Positions 1-8,335 of a DNA stretch of 15,826 nucleotides are shown in pieces (the first letter of the stretch is position 1; the number at the start of each line of letters is the position of its first letter). Position numbers and translations under genes: made by a program. Below the pieces are notes generated by a model. The model was not told the origin of the DNA. It searched no databases and was given only the letters and a program-made list of their open reading frames with translations. Where the stretch lies: contig JBBHKE010000867.1 of assembly GCA_037447655.1 (NCBI GenBank), forward strand, positions 192,056 to 207,881. The letters are read 5' to 3'. This DNA is from Zygnema cylindricum. Lineage: Eukaryota; Streptophyta; Zygnematophyceae; Zygnematales; Zygnemataceae.

Positions 1-270
1 AGAGAGGGAGAGGGAGGGAGAGGGAGAGAGAGGGAGGAGGGGTATTAGAGGTGGCGGTAGGAGGGGATGGAAGAGAGTGAGAGAGGGAGAGGGAAGGGTA
101 GTCTGAGAGGTGGCGATAGGAGACGATGGAGAGGGGAAGGGAGAGGGAGAGAGGGAGAGAAGGTAGGGGAGGATGGGGGGGGAGATTATGGGGAGGAGGG
201 AGAGAGAGGGAGAGGGAGGGAGAGGGAGAGAGAGGTTAGAAGGAGAGGTTGTGGATGATGGAGAATGACA

Positions 271-340
<70 letters not shown>

Positions 341-350
341 GAGAGAGAGA
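1..350. repeat. Purine-rich (GA)n and (GT)n simple repeats in the transporter intron
   Basis: Bases 1-240 are almost entirely G and A in irregular GAGGGAGA units. A (GT)7 run at 271-284 passes directly into (GA)n up to about 350. The stretch lies downstream of exon 3 on the gene strand and so is intronic. Open frames here translate as Glu/Arg or Ser/Leu repeats and are not genes. Confidence 0.9.
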
Positions 351-360
351 GACTGCCCAC

Positions 361-466
361 TTGTCATTGACATGTCTGAGTCCCACAATCCCGGCCAGTA
401 GCGAGAATGCCACAATAGGGAGGAAGATGGCCTGAAGCGCTCGCACCATCAACTCCCCGGGAAATG
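361..466 (-). CDS. EAAT-like exon 3, transmembrane segment 2
   Basis: The exon opens after TTTACAG at 466 and encodes (A)FPGELMVRALQAIFLP followed by IVAFSLLAGIVGLRHVND. FPGEL plus the following R-x-L-Q and L-P residues is the SLC1 TM2 signature region. The 3' border is uncertain. I place the donor at AA|GTGGGC (GT at 360-359); an alternative is GTCTCT at 353-352. Below that the strand is pure (TC)n repeat, so the exon cannot extend far. The substitution of RMLQML-like residues by RALQAI suggests a diverged member. Confidence 0.8.
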
Positions 467-2695
467 CTGTAAAGTTTGTTAAAAAAACATGAATAAATGT
501 ATTAGTGAATATGGAATGGATATATATATATATGATACAGTACATATGTAAGGGATGCATGACAGTGTCATTGAATGGATGAATGAAGGAATAAATCTAC
601 AAATGTATGAAGAAATAAATGTACAAACGGATAAAGGATAAATTTTTGAATGAATGATTGAACTAATGAATAAGAGGATAGATAAAGAAATAAATCGAAA
701 AATGTGTAATTGGATAGTTAGATGAATTGATAAATGGATACATGCATAAATAAGAAAATGAATGTAATGAATCAAAGTTTAAATGTATAAATGAGTTAAT
801 GGATAAATGAACAAATATTTTATCGATTTTAGGAAGGAAGGGATGAATGAATTTATGATAAAATGGAGAGATGAGTAAATGAATGAATGATTGCATGAAT
901 ATGGATAAATGAATAAATTTAGTAACTTATGGATATGAATGAAGGAAAAATACTTATGAAAGAAAAAAAATGAATGTAAAGCTCAAATAGACAATAATTA
1001 TTCACAAATATTGTGAAACACAGTTCTCCTTTCTCCCTCTCTCCCTCTCTCCTCTCTTCCTCTCTCCGTCTCTCTCTTTCTCCCTCGAGATAGATACATA
1101 ACATAAGAAAGAAAAAAGAAAAAGAGAGAGGGAGAGAGAGAGAGAGAGAGAGAGTACAAATGTGTAAAGATACTCTTATTATTTCCTTACCTATGTGATT
1201 TATTGCATTTTGCGATAAATTGAACCGTCGCAATCCGATCCCGAGACCGATTCCGACCGCGACGCTTCCAAAAGTCCAAATAAATAAAAGCTAAAATTAA
1301 ATATTTTAATATAAGAAACAAAGAATATATAGTCAAATTTAGTTAGAAAGACAAAAGAAAGATACTCAAATTTAGTTGGAAAGACAAAGAATAGAAGTCG
1401 AATTTAGTTAAAAAGACAACAAAATGCTAGTCAAATTTAGTGAAAAAACCAAAGAAAAGATAGTCAAATTTAGTTGAATATGAGTCAAATTTAGTTAAAA
1501 AAAAAAGGGTTGAAGGATGGTCGAATTTAGTTGAAAATGGTTAAGAAAGAGCCAAATTTAGTAATGATTGTCTAAAAAGATAGACAATTTGAGTTCAGAA
1601 TTATCAAAAGACGGTTAAATTATGCTAAAACTTGCAGAGGAAAAGAGTAAAGGTCTCCAAATTTGAAAAAAGCTCTCAAGCTAAGGAAAAAGATTTTAAG
1701 AAAAGAGAAAAGTTTTAAAGGTTTTTTTTCGTTTTTCTTTTAATCTCGTTTTTTACTCCACACAAAAAATTGCAATAAGGCATTGTATATCACATTAAAA
1801 AATAATAATAATAATAATAGCAACAAAAAATTAAATATCTAATTAAAACAAAGATCCGGTTAAGTAAGGAAATTATGTAAAAAATGTCCTTTGTGAAAAA
1901 AAAAAAATCTTTAAGGTAAAGTTTTTTACCATGACAAGTTGAATTTTACGTAAATTTTCGTTTTAACTTAAAGATTTAAAAAAACAATAAATTTAATTCC
2001 ATTCCTTCCTTCCTTTCCGTCCATCCATTCCCTCCATAAGACCCCTCCTTTCCTCCTTCCTTCCTTCCTTCCCTCCTTCCTCCCCCTTCCCTCTTCCTCT
2101 TCTTCCTTCATCCCCCTCTTCCCCTCTCCCTCTTCCCCTCTCCCCCTCTTCCCCCCTCCCCCTCTTCCCCTCTTTCCCCCTTCCCCTCTTCCTTGATTCT
2201 CCTCTTCCTCTCTTCCCCTCTTCCCCTCTCCCCTCGTCCCCTCGTCCCCTCTTTCCCCCTTCCTTATTCGCCCTCTTCTCTTCCCTTCTTTTCCCCTCCC
2301 TCTCCCCCTCTTCCCCTCTTCCCTCTTCCCTCTTCCTCTATCACACTCTCTCCTTCGTCCCCTCTCCCCTTCCCCTCCCCTTCTTCCTCTCTCTCTCCTT
2401 CCCTCTCCCTCAACTTCAAACCTTCAAACCTCAAAATTTGTGCAAACATAAACCCAAATTAAAATAAAATGAAAAATGTGAACTGATTTACGGAAAACTG
2501 TAAACTGGTTCCATGTACCTGTTTCTGTAAAAACGGTTCGAATGCTTCGTTTCTCCACCATTTTCTGAAACTCAAAAGTCCTCCTCTCTTCTCTCCCTCG
2601 CTCACACTTTTCGGAAACTTTCCCGCGCTCGTCGAACTTCTGAACGAGCGACCGCTACTCGCCGATAAGTTTTTCTCGATAGCCGCACTTTCCAT
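361..2695 (-). CDS. SLC1-family (EAAT-like) glutamate/dicarboxylate transporter, 5' part, three exons
   Basis: The gene reads right to left through exons 2695-2519, 1290-1191 and 466-about 361, continuing beyond base 1. SLC1 proteins are plasma-membrane sodium-coupled symporters for acidic or neutral amino acids. The joined product starts with about 59 Ser/Lys-rich cytosolic residues, then a Gly-rich TM1 (residues about 60-80, ending GIGLRRFN), then NHI-AFPGEL and a TM2 containing RALQAIFLPIV. This aligns without a gap, by eye from memory, to animal EAATs from the LR after TM1 to the FPGEL motif and on through TM2. Splice phases agree: exon 1 ends in phase 0 (CAG|GTACAT), exon 2 opens in phase 0 after TTTTAG and ends in phase 1 (ATAG|GTAAGG), and exon 3 opens after TTTACAG to complete an Ala codon. 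The EAAT subtype, and EAAT versus ASCT, cannot be decided from TM1-TM2. An upstream non-coding exon is possible. Confidence 0.82.
480..965. repeat. Degenerate ATGA/ATAA tetranucleotide tract in intron 2
   Basis: Most of the 724-bp intron between exons 2 and 3 is a decayed tetranucleotide array of GAATGAAT and GGATAAAT-like units, strongly depleted in C on the plus strand. The long minus-strand frames here are rich in Ile, His and Ser and are repeat translations. It continues into an A-rich stretch to about 1020. Confidence 0.8.
1024..1154. repeat. CT-rich tract followed by (GA)n in intron 2
   Basis: A polypyrimidine run at about 1024-1086 is followed 30 bases later by a purine run ending in (GA)n at about 1121-1154. 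The two are roughly inverted relative to each other and could pair in the nascent transcript just downstream of the exon 2 donor. Confidence 0.75.
1191..1290 (-). CDS. EAAT-like exon 2, transmembrane segment 1
   Basis: A 100-nt exon between acceptor TTAATTTTAG and donor G|GTAAGG. It encodes 33 codons, LLFIWTFGSVAVGIG... then LRRFNLSQNAINHI, plus one base. The Gly-rich hydrophobic stretch followed by LR and then 13 residues before FPGEL is the spacing of SLC1 TM1 to TM2. The donor is a strong consensus, and the phase matches the next exon exactly. Confidence 0.83.
1328..1565. repeat. Minisatellite with CAAATTTAGTT core in intron 1
   Basis: At least nine degenerate copies of a unit built on GTCAAATTTAGTT, usually followed by GAAAAGAC-like sequence, recur every 20-40 bases between about 1333 and 1562. 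The core is nearly invariant while the spacer varies in length. It sits in intron 1 of the transporter gene close to the exon 2 acceptor. Confidence 0.75.
1998..2410. repeat. 410-bp polypyrimidine tract in intron 1
   Basis: Apart from a few interruptions (around 2010-2045, 2193-2203, 2262-2270 and 2337-2354) the plus strand is only C and T in CCCCTCTT and CCTTCC units. The transcript of the minus-strand gene is therefore polypurine here. Stretches such as this with internal mirror symmetry can form H-DNA. The apparent Pro/Ser/Leu frame on the plus strand and the Glu/Gly frame on the minus strand are translations of the repeat. Confidence 0.85.
2519..2695 (-). CDS. EAAT-like exon 1 (initiator exon)
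   Basis: Exon of 59 codons beginning MESAAIEKNL and ending EPFLQKQ, then CAG|GTACAT as donor in phase 0. The ATG lies in aaaATGG context, with A at -3 and G at +4, which is a good Kozak match. The product is hydrophilic, rich in Ser, Lys and Arg, with a WWRN segment just before the membrane domain, as expected for the cytosolic N-terminus of an SLC1 carrier. Base composition is clearly less biased than the surrounding simple repeats. The start is the first in-frame ATG seen; an earlier exon cannot be excluded. Confidence 0.72.
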
Positions 2696-3054
2696 TTTAC
2701 TTTAAAATTGTCTCGTTTATATATTTTTTGTTTTTTGTTTTTTGTTTTTTGTTTTTTGTTTTTTGTTTCTTTGCTTCTTTGTTTTTTTGTTTGTTTCTTT
2801 ACATGTTTTTGTTTTTAAGCTGCTTTTTGTCTTGTCGAAGAGGTTTTGTTTTTTTTTAACTGTTTTGGGTTCGATGGTTTGAACCTTTTTTGGGAATGGT
2901 TTTAAAGTTTTAAATTTTGAAGTGCAAGTCTTTTCCAGATGTGGAACTTTTTCCAAGAGGAGAGAGAGAGAAGGAAGAGACAGAGCAAGAGGAAGTACAG
3001 GAAGAGAGAAAAGACAGAGCAGGAAAGAAAGGGAACACGAGAGGGAAATAAAGA

Positions 3055-3092
<38 letters not shown>

Positions 3093-3105
3093 AGTGAGAA
3101 AAGAG

Positions 3106-3163
<58 letters not shown>

Positions 3164-4092
3164 ACTATGGACGGAAACAGAGTAAACAGTCACCTGTAGA
3201 GGTTTCCACAAAATCCAAAATTGATCTCAGAAGTTCTTCTCTCAAATTTCTTTCTAAACTTAGAAGGAAAGCGAAAGAAAGCCAAAGTTTTTGCTCCATT
3301 AAAAAAAAAAAAAACAAAAAAATATATATATAAAAAGTTTGCTTTTACTGCGAGAACTTTCGAAGTATAATTTTTAATACTTAGGGAATCTCGAATTTAG
3401 GTTTTTCCCTTATCTTCGAGTCTCCGCGTTGTCTCGCAGGGAGGAGGGAAATAGAAGAGAGAGAGGAGAGAGAGGAGGAGAGAGAGGAGGAGAGAGAGGA
3501 GGAGAGAGAGGAGGAGAGAGATTAAACAGGTATGACAGAAACAAAGTGGGAAGAAGGGAGAGAGAGAGAGAGAGAGAGGGGGAGAATTTCAAAGTAATGA
3601 TGTGAGAGAGGTGTGGGGGAGAGCGAGAGAGAGGGAGAGAGAGGGAGAGATGGAGTGAGGCGGGAAAATGATGTATGCATCACTTTCGTATTGTACGATT
3701 TGACATCCTCTTCCACCTTTTCCATCATCTTGAGATTCGCCGGTTGTACTTTAAAGTACAGAAGGTACAGTGTCACATACGGCAACTATACTTATTTGTA
3801 CTTCTTTATACAAAATTCGAAGTTTGGAAGCGTGAGCGAAATCGGCGGTACGCAAAGGACAAGATCTGATCGTACATTTAAATTCTCCAATACACAGTTT
3901 CACGGTCCAATGAGATCGAATCAGACAAAAATATGTAGCGTTGCGGTCCAATAGAAAACGCCGCTGTTTTTCCACGCAGGCTCTAGTACCGTACGTGATG
4001 TGCGAATTCGGAATGTTAACGGATTCTCATATTCGTTTTTAGGACATCGTCTAACCACGTCAGCATACGAAAACGAAAGTGAAAACAGCTAA
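2696..4092. other. Repeat-rich upstream region of the transporter gene, no convincing gene
   Basis: From left to right: a (TTTTTTG)n heptamer array (about 2727-2766), T-rich sequence, purine-rich sequence (2956-3058), (GT)n at 3060-3084 merging into (GA)n to about 3160, an A-run and (TA)n near 3300-3335, a 14-bp GAGGAGGAGAGAGA minisatellite (about 3463-3520), and more GA sequence to 3660. Bases 3660-4090 are of normal complexity. They contain a perfect 14-bp palindrome GTACTTTAAAGTAC (3746-3759) and two GGTCCAAT motifs near 3905 and 3945, which are CCAAT boxes, but I find no supported coding exon. This could be distal promoter sequence. Confidence 0.6.
3060..3161. repeat. (GT)n(GA)n compound microsatellite
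   Basis: About 12 GT units pass straight into GAGAGA sequence and, after a short interruption, into a pure (GA)n block ending at about 3161. This is the same GT-then-GA arrangement seen at 271-350. Confidence 0.9.
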
Positions 4093-4498
4093 TACTGTTG
4101 AAACGTCAAACACCTTTTGCAGCTTTTGATTTCTGAGCAACAATAAATAGCGGACTGATCGAGTGGTTGATAACAATCGTATCAGTAACCAGCAAGCTAA
4201 ACTTTATGACCGTCGATTGGTACAAGAGCGGTCTAGATTTCATTCTTGACTTGCTCGGAAGTTTGTGTCCATTATTCTTCACTAATAAACAGTTTAAGGG
4301 CTGTATTGCACAGAAAAGGCTTACAAACTACGCTTTTTTATGTTGCCGGACAGTTTGCTTCTGAAAAGCATAGACATCCCGTTCTAACTTACATTATAGT
4401 TAGATGTTAATTGCCGCTCTGTCCGTTTTGCCTCACTCCACTTGTCTTCTCCTTAGATTTCTTATGCGCTTCACTTATGTATCGGCTTGCTCACCCTT

Positions 4499-4704
4499 CA
4501 CTTTTAGGCAAGCTCTGTTGCAATTTTAGTCAACCTATAGAGGAGCAAAGTGTCCCACCGCTCTATTCCTTGCAGAGGTGGGTGTACAACAACATACGAT
4601 ATGGTTCAACCCGCAATCGCTGTAGGGGGTAGTGAAGCAAGATACATGTCAAACGCGAACATTCACATGTTTTCTCGCCACGTTCTCGATCTAAGGCTTT
4701 ACGT
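4499..4704 (+). repeat. Left copy of a 206-bp direct repeat flanking an LTR
   Basis: Begins CACTTTTAGGCAAGC and ends CTAAGGCTTTACGT immediately before the LTR. The same host sequence recurs at 5439-5646 on the other side of the LTR, about 93% identical by eye. Copy B of the unit has this sequence only once (about 12647-12846). It is far too long to be an integration target-site duplication. Confidence 0.88.
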
Positions 4705-5438
4705 TGTTAGGATTATTGGGAGAATCGGCGAATAGGCCGAAATCATGTTTTTTGTTTGATGTGCAAAATCGGTCGTCCGCGGATTTGTTGATGTTTTAGT
4801 TCATGTGGCGCGATTCGATTTTGTGTATGGTTTCGCGATTTGCATCGGAGTACTTTTGGTTCGTTCAATATACCGTGGTTATGTACCAACCGCTACATAT
4901 ATTATTTATGTATAATGGTTCAGTTTGGTTTTGTCTTGAACGGTGACTGTGTTATTTAGTGCGCTGTACGTGTCTAGTTCGTTTTAGTGCGCGTCACTTT
5001 GTTTTGGCGCTTGAATGTTTTTATTAGGCGCACGTCCCCATGTGGACTACGGCGCCCTCGTCTGTTCTTAGTTAGTGGAGTAAGTGGTCGTGAGTTCTCG
5101 GTGTTAAGAAGGTATATTGGCGTGTGTTACTATTAGTTTAGTATGCAGTCTGGTGAGATGCACCATGTGTCTTAAGGAGTGACACATTAAGATGTAGAGA
5201 GAGAAGAAGACTTAAGGAAGGAGGAAAGAACTGTGAAGGAGAGAGATTGTATCGAAAAGCTTCGGCTTAATATATTGATATTCGGTCGACATGATTTCTT
5301 GTGAGCTTTGACTGTTTTGTTATTTAAAGAATGTTTTTTAAGCTTCCGTTGTGAGATCAATTTTTATTGTGAGCATTTTTGTGAGCACTTTATCGATTCT
5401 TAATTAGTGGTAACTGAGCTCTTGATCGATTTTTAACA
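4705..5438. mobile_element. Solo LTR-like element, 734 bp
   Basis: This segment is absent from copy B. It begins TGTTAGGATTATTGG and ends CGATTTTTAACA, so it carries the TG...CA ends of retrotransposon LTRs with a 5-bp terminal inverted repeat TGTTA/TAACA. It contains no coding frame, and no primer-binding site, polypurine tract or second LTR follows, as expected of a solo LTR. Superfamily (Gypsy, Bel/Pao or Copia) cannot be told from the LTR alone. Orientation is not determined. Its flanks are a 206-208 bp duplication of host sequence rather than a 4-6 bp target duplication. Confidence 0.7.
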
Positions 5439-5646
5439 CACTTTTAGGCAAGCTCTGTTGCATTTTTAGTCAACCTATAGAGGAGCAAAGTGTCCCACCG
5501 CTCTGTTGCTTGTATAGAGGGGAGTGTACAACAACATACGACATTGTTCAACACGCAAACGTTGTAGCGGGTAGTGAAGCAAGATACATGCCAAACGCGA
5601 ACAGTCACATGTTTTCTCGCCACGTTCTCAATCTAAGGCTATACCT
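5439..5646 (+). repeat. Right copy of the direct repeat flanking the LTR
   Basis: Begins CACTTTTAGGCAAGC directly after the LTR end and continues past CTAAGGCTATACC into unique copy A sequence that aligns with copy B. It differs from the left copy at roughly fifteen scattered positions, more than expected if both derived from one recent insertion event. Confidence 0.88.
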
Positions 5647-6788
5647 GGCCCTTGTGTGGATATTATGTTTTTTCTCGGAACGTAGAGAACACCAGGTGAC
5701 CTTATCCTCACATAACCTACATGACGCCATGTTTGCTCACTAGCAACATGACATATTGGTGTGCGGCTTTGGATGCAACAACTTGTAGAGAACGCGACTA
5801 CAAGCGTTGAGTCCTAGCTGACAACTTTATACCATTTGATTTATATATCTTTGGGACCGTAGACTAATCCTTCGACAAATTATTGCGTGCTTGCACTCGA
5901 TGATCTTTTAAAGCAAGAGGACATGACAACAATCCCGTTGTTCTTGTATCGATTTTTTACCAACAATGTATCTTCGTCACCATTCAAAGTTCTCAAACTT
6001 CGCCTCTTATTCGTTAACGCACGGTGGTCAATACCAAGCAAGGACGGAGAGACTTCCCTCGTGAACACGCGGAGCATATATACGATATTCGTGCTTTTGA
6101 CCTATTGTGTGGCGTAGTCTTATGCTTTTGGTCGTTGACCCGCTTTCTCTTTTCTAATCAATGTATAGGGTAGTTTTTGTTGCTCGTATAGTTTAGTATT
6201 TATTTTTCTTTTTATTTTTCCAAATTTCAATCGCATGCGTTTAGTATTGTTTATTGTTTGAATTGTTTTTAATCCTTATTGTTTCAACCATCTAGTACAT
6301 TAATGGTTTAACCATCACATTTTTAATAATAGAGTATTCAAATGTAAAAAAAATGTAATTCATGCAACGATAGAGGGGTCAAGATAATCTCTTTCGAAAT
6401 GACATTGTTTAATAATTGCGAAGGCTTAAGACAAAAGTTAACGAGTGAGAAAAAGCTACAAAGTGAATCCTTATTATTGTTACTGATACTAATTCGGCGC
6501 CCGTAAAATAAGACCCTTAAACCTAAAATAGAATTATAACTCTTTTTTCCTTCACCTAAACTATTTGACTAGTGTGAAATTAGAGATGGAACGTTCCCTT
6601 AGTGGAAACGAGTTGTGTCATAAGTGGCGTCATGGACACCAGAGTGCATCAAAATAGTCTCATTTTTGTCCAATACCTTTTTTTGTTTTGGTTTTCTTTC
6701 TTGGATTGTGATATAACTCGCTTACCATTTGACCGAAAAATGGACTCGCTTCCCATTTGACAAAAAAAGGCAAAGAACCTATAAGCAG
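5647..6788. other. Non-coding left part of duplicated unit, copy A
   Basis: Aligns along most of its length with 12847-14248 of copy B at roughly 75-80% by eye, with many small indels. Frames that look open in A (for example 5887-6117) are broken by stops and frameshifts in B, which argues against a protein. Islands such as GACCCTTAAACCTAAAATAG near 6510 are unchanged in both copies. I recognise no RNA gene. Confidence 0.6.
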
Positions 6789-6819
6789 TAACACGTTTTG
6801 GACTAAAATGTGGAAAATT
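6789..6819 (+). repeat. 31-bp direct repeat, left copy
   Basis: The sequence beginning TAACACGTTTTGG and ending GTGGAAAATT is repeated without mismatch at 7483-7513. Copy B has it once (about 14246-14276, with a few substitutions). The two copies bound a segment missing from B. Confidence 0.9.
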
Positions 6820-7482
6820 TAGTGTTGTGTATCGGTAAGGATTTTCCGATAACCGATATGGGCCATTTTTCGGGGACCCGATAATCGATATATTGGTACA
6901 ATATATCGCTATCGGTCTTATCGCCGATAAGTAGCCGATAATATGCCCGTGACGGCTGCCAACGTCTACAATCTGTGGTTCTCCAAATTGTTCGTGAGAG
7001 GCGGCGAGTCCGAATTGATGTGGCGCCCTTAGAGATTTTTCACGTTTTCGTGAAATGGCATCGGAATCTTCAGATCCCCTGAAATGAAGAAATCCGTACT
7101 GAACAGAACCTGACAAAACGAAACAAATATACTTGATGGACGCAAAAAGACAAAATATACCGAAAAGTGTCTTTTTTGTCGTCGCTTGAAAAATTACTAC
7201 ACGTGTGTATACGAGTTATTATTTGATTAGCAGAAATGCTTTGTTTTAAAAAACATCGTCCCTATTTTTTGAAGAAAAGTTTGAAGATGACGTTTTTTGG
7301 CATGGCCGTGGGATAAGAGCACAAGACGACAACATGTAGTACATTTATATTCGACGATGACGCAAAATGTACTTCTCCTTTTTTCTATTTTTTTGTACGG
7401 TTGGCACTTACGCGGTGCTATGCTAAGTATTAGAGGAAAACGACAGAAAAAAACCCTTACTTAGTCACATGGAGACGCATCC
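6820..7482. mobile_element. Half hAT element plus unrelated DNA inserted in copy A
   Basis: Segment absent from copy B. It opens with the hAT-like terminus TAGTGTTGTGTATCGG at 6820. For about 80 bases it matches the reverse complement of the right end of the complete hAT element at 14399-14856, including AACCGATATGGGCC and GATAATCGATAT. After about 6905 the match stops, and no matching right terminus (CAACACTA) is found before 7482. Bases about 6950-7085 are more GC-rich with open frames on both strands, perhaps hAT internal or captured sequence; I recognise no protein. It is a chimeric or internally rearranged insertion. Confidence 0.6.
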
Positions 7483-7513
7483 TAACACGTTTTGGACTAA
7501 AATGTGGAAAATT
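7483..7513 (+). repeat. 31-bp direct repeat, right copy
   Basis: Identical to 6789-6819. Beyond it the sequence (AATTTACCGGCT...) resumes alignment with copy B (AATTCACCGGCT...). Confidence 0.9.
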
Positions 7514-7657
7514 AATTTACCGGCTACTTAACCGCCGAAAACTGCAGTACGGCGTCAGTTTTGTTCACGCATGCGAAGACTTCGCACGCTTAAAAGCCAC
7601 AATAATGTTCTTCCCAACGTCTGAAACAGGCCATGATTCTATAACAAGAACAAGTTC

Positions 7658-7976
7658 CACGTGTTTCTAAATGATCCACTTAAAGGCTACATTAAACAGA
7701 AAATATAAAACCAAGTAGTCAGAAATTGGGAGCAGCTAAATTAGTCCTGATAGCCGTACTATAATTAGTGAACTACCACGTGTATCCCTTCCTCCAATGG
7801 AACTTCGACGTTGTGTTTTATACTTTTATTTCTGTTTCATCAGGTGGCCAAAAAGCGTGATTTTGATCCAAAGGTACAACACTCGACAGCTGTCACATCT
7901 ACATGGAACTGCACATGTATCGCAAAAAGCCGTTGACGAAACTACCGAAACTAAACGACTCGTAAAACACCACGTG
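7658..7976 (+). promoter_or_regulatory. Conserved E-box cluster upstream of the His/Gly-rich gene, copy A
   Basis: Three CACGTG hexamers at 7658-7663, 7777-7782 and 7971-7976 are all kept in copy B (14881, 15007 and 15193). Also kept are a CCTCCAATGG element (near 7791) and a run of about 30 identical bases around the palindrome GACAGCTGTC (7885-7894). CACGTG is a bHLH-type binding site. Retention of all three amid sequence that has otherwise changed suggests regulatory function, but no binding data are available here. Confidence 0.5.
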
Positions 7977-8164
7977 GCAAGGCAAGCTGAAGCGAAAAGA
8001 CGCCGCGTCCTTAAAACGTCTCCGATATAACGAAATCGCAAATGTCGACAAAAAAGGAAACATCCCGGAAAGTGCTTTGACGTCGGTTTCAAGACAGCTC
8101 CCCAATTCCAAAAAGCGTTATCTTCAAGAAATCCAATCGGACGGCCCAAATCGGTTGCTGAAAA

Positions 8165-8283
8165 CACAAGTCAAGATGGACCAATCAGCTGCAAGTGCTC
8201 CCCTCTACCAACACACGCCTTTCCACCTCCATCTACATCGATAAAAGGCAGAATTCTCATTCTCGTTATCTCAATTCACTCCA
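8165..8283 (+). promoter_or_regulatory. CCAAT/TATA core promoter of the His/Gly-rich gene, copy A
   Basis: A CCAATCAG box at 8181-8188 (NF-Y type) is followed 51 bases later by a TATA-like GATAAAAG at 8240-8247. A pyrimidine-rich CTCAATTCACTCC about 30 bases downstream of the TATA is a plausible initiator, giving a start near 8270-8276. Against the copy B block 15388-15506 I count 4 mismatches and no indel in 119 bases, whereas flanking DNA differs at far more positions. This is the strongest conservation island outside the ORF. Confidence 0.75.
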
Positions 8284-8335
8284 ACTTTCCTCTCCACAAT
8301 TCCCGCCAAGAATTTCATCCTAATTCCCAAAGCTA

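Noticed and set aside
186-347. Ser/Leu-repeat extension of the transporter exon 3 frame
   Set aside because: It is translation of the (GA)n/(GT)n microsatellite; the exon should end at a donor near 360.
2193-2462. Pro/Ser-rich plus-strand ORF of 89 codons
   Set aside because: It is a translation of the polypyrimidine intron tract, with no coding signature.
3522-3785. Minus-strand frame MMEKVEEDVKSYNTK as a possible extra 5' exon of the transporter
   Set aside because: It ends in CT-repeat translation, no convincing donor is placed, and exon 1 already has a good ATG context; kept only as a remote possibility.
4705-5438. Interpretation of the LTR as a plain recent insertion with a giant target-site duplication
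   Set aside because: No known integrase makes 200-bp duplications, and the flanks already differ by about 7%.
5887-6117. 76-codon plus-strand ORF in copy A
   Set aside because: The aligned sequence in copy B contains stops and indels, so there is no sign of protein-level constraint.
7826-8167. Minus-strand frame upstream of the gene with similarity to the copy B frame 15390-14995 (GRPI..EDNA.WNW)
   Set aside because: The similarity is DNA-level duplication. Between copies most codon differences change the residue, and after about 50 codons the copies are in different frames, so it does not behave as a protein.
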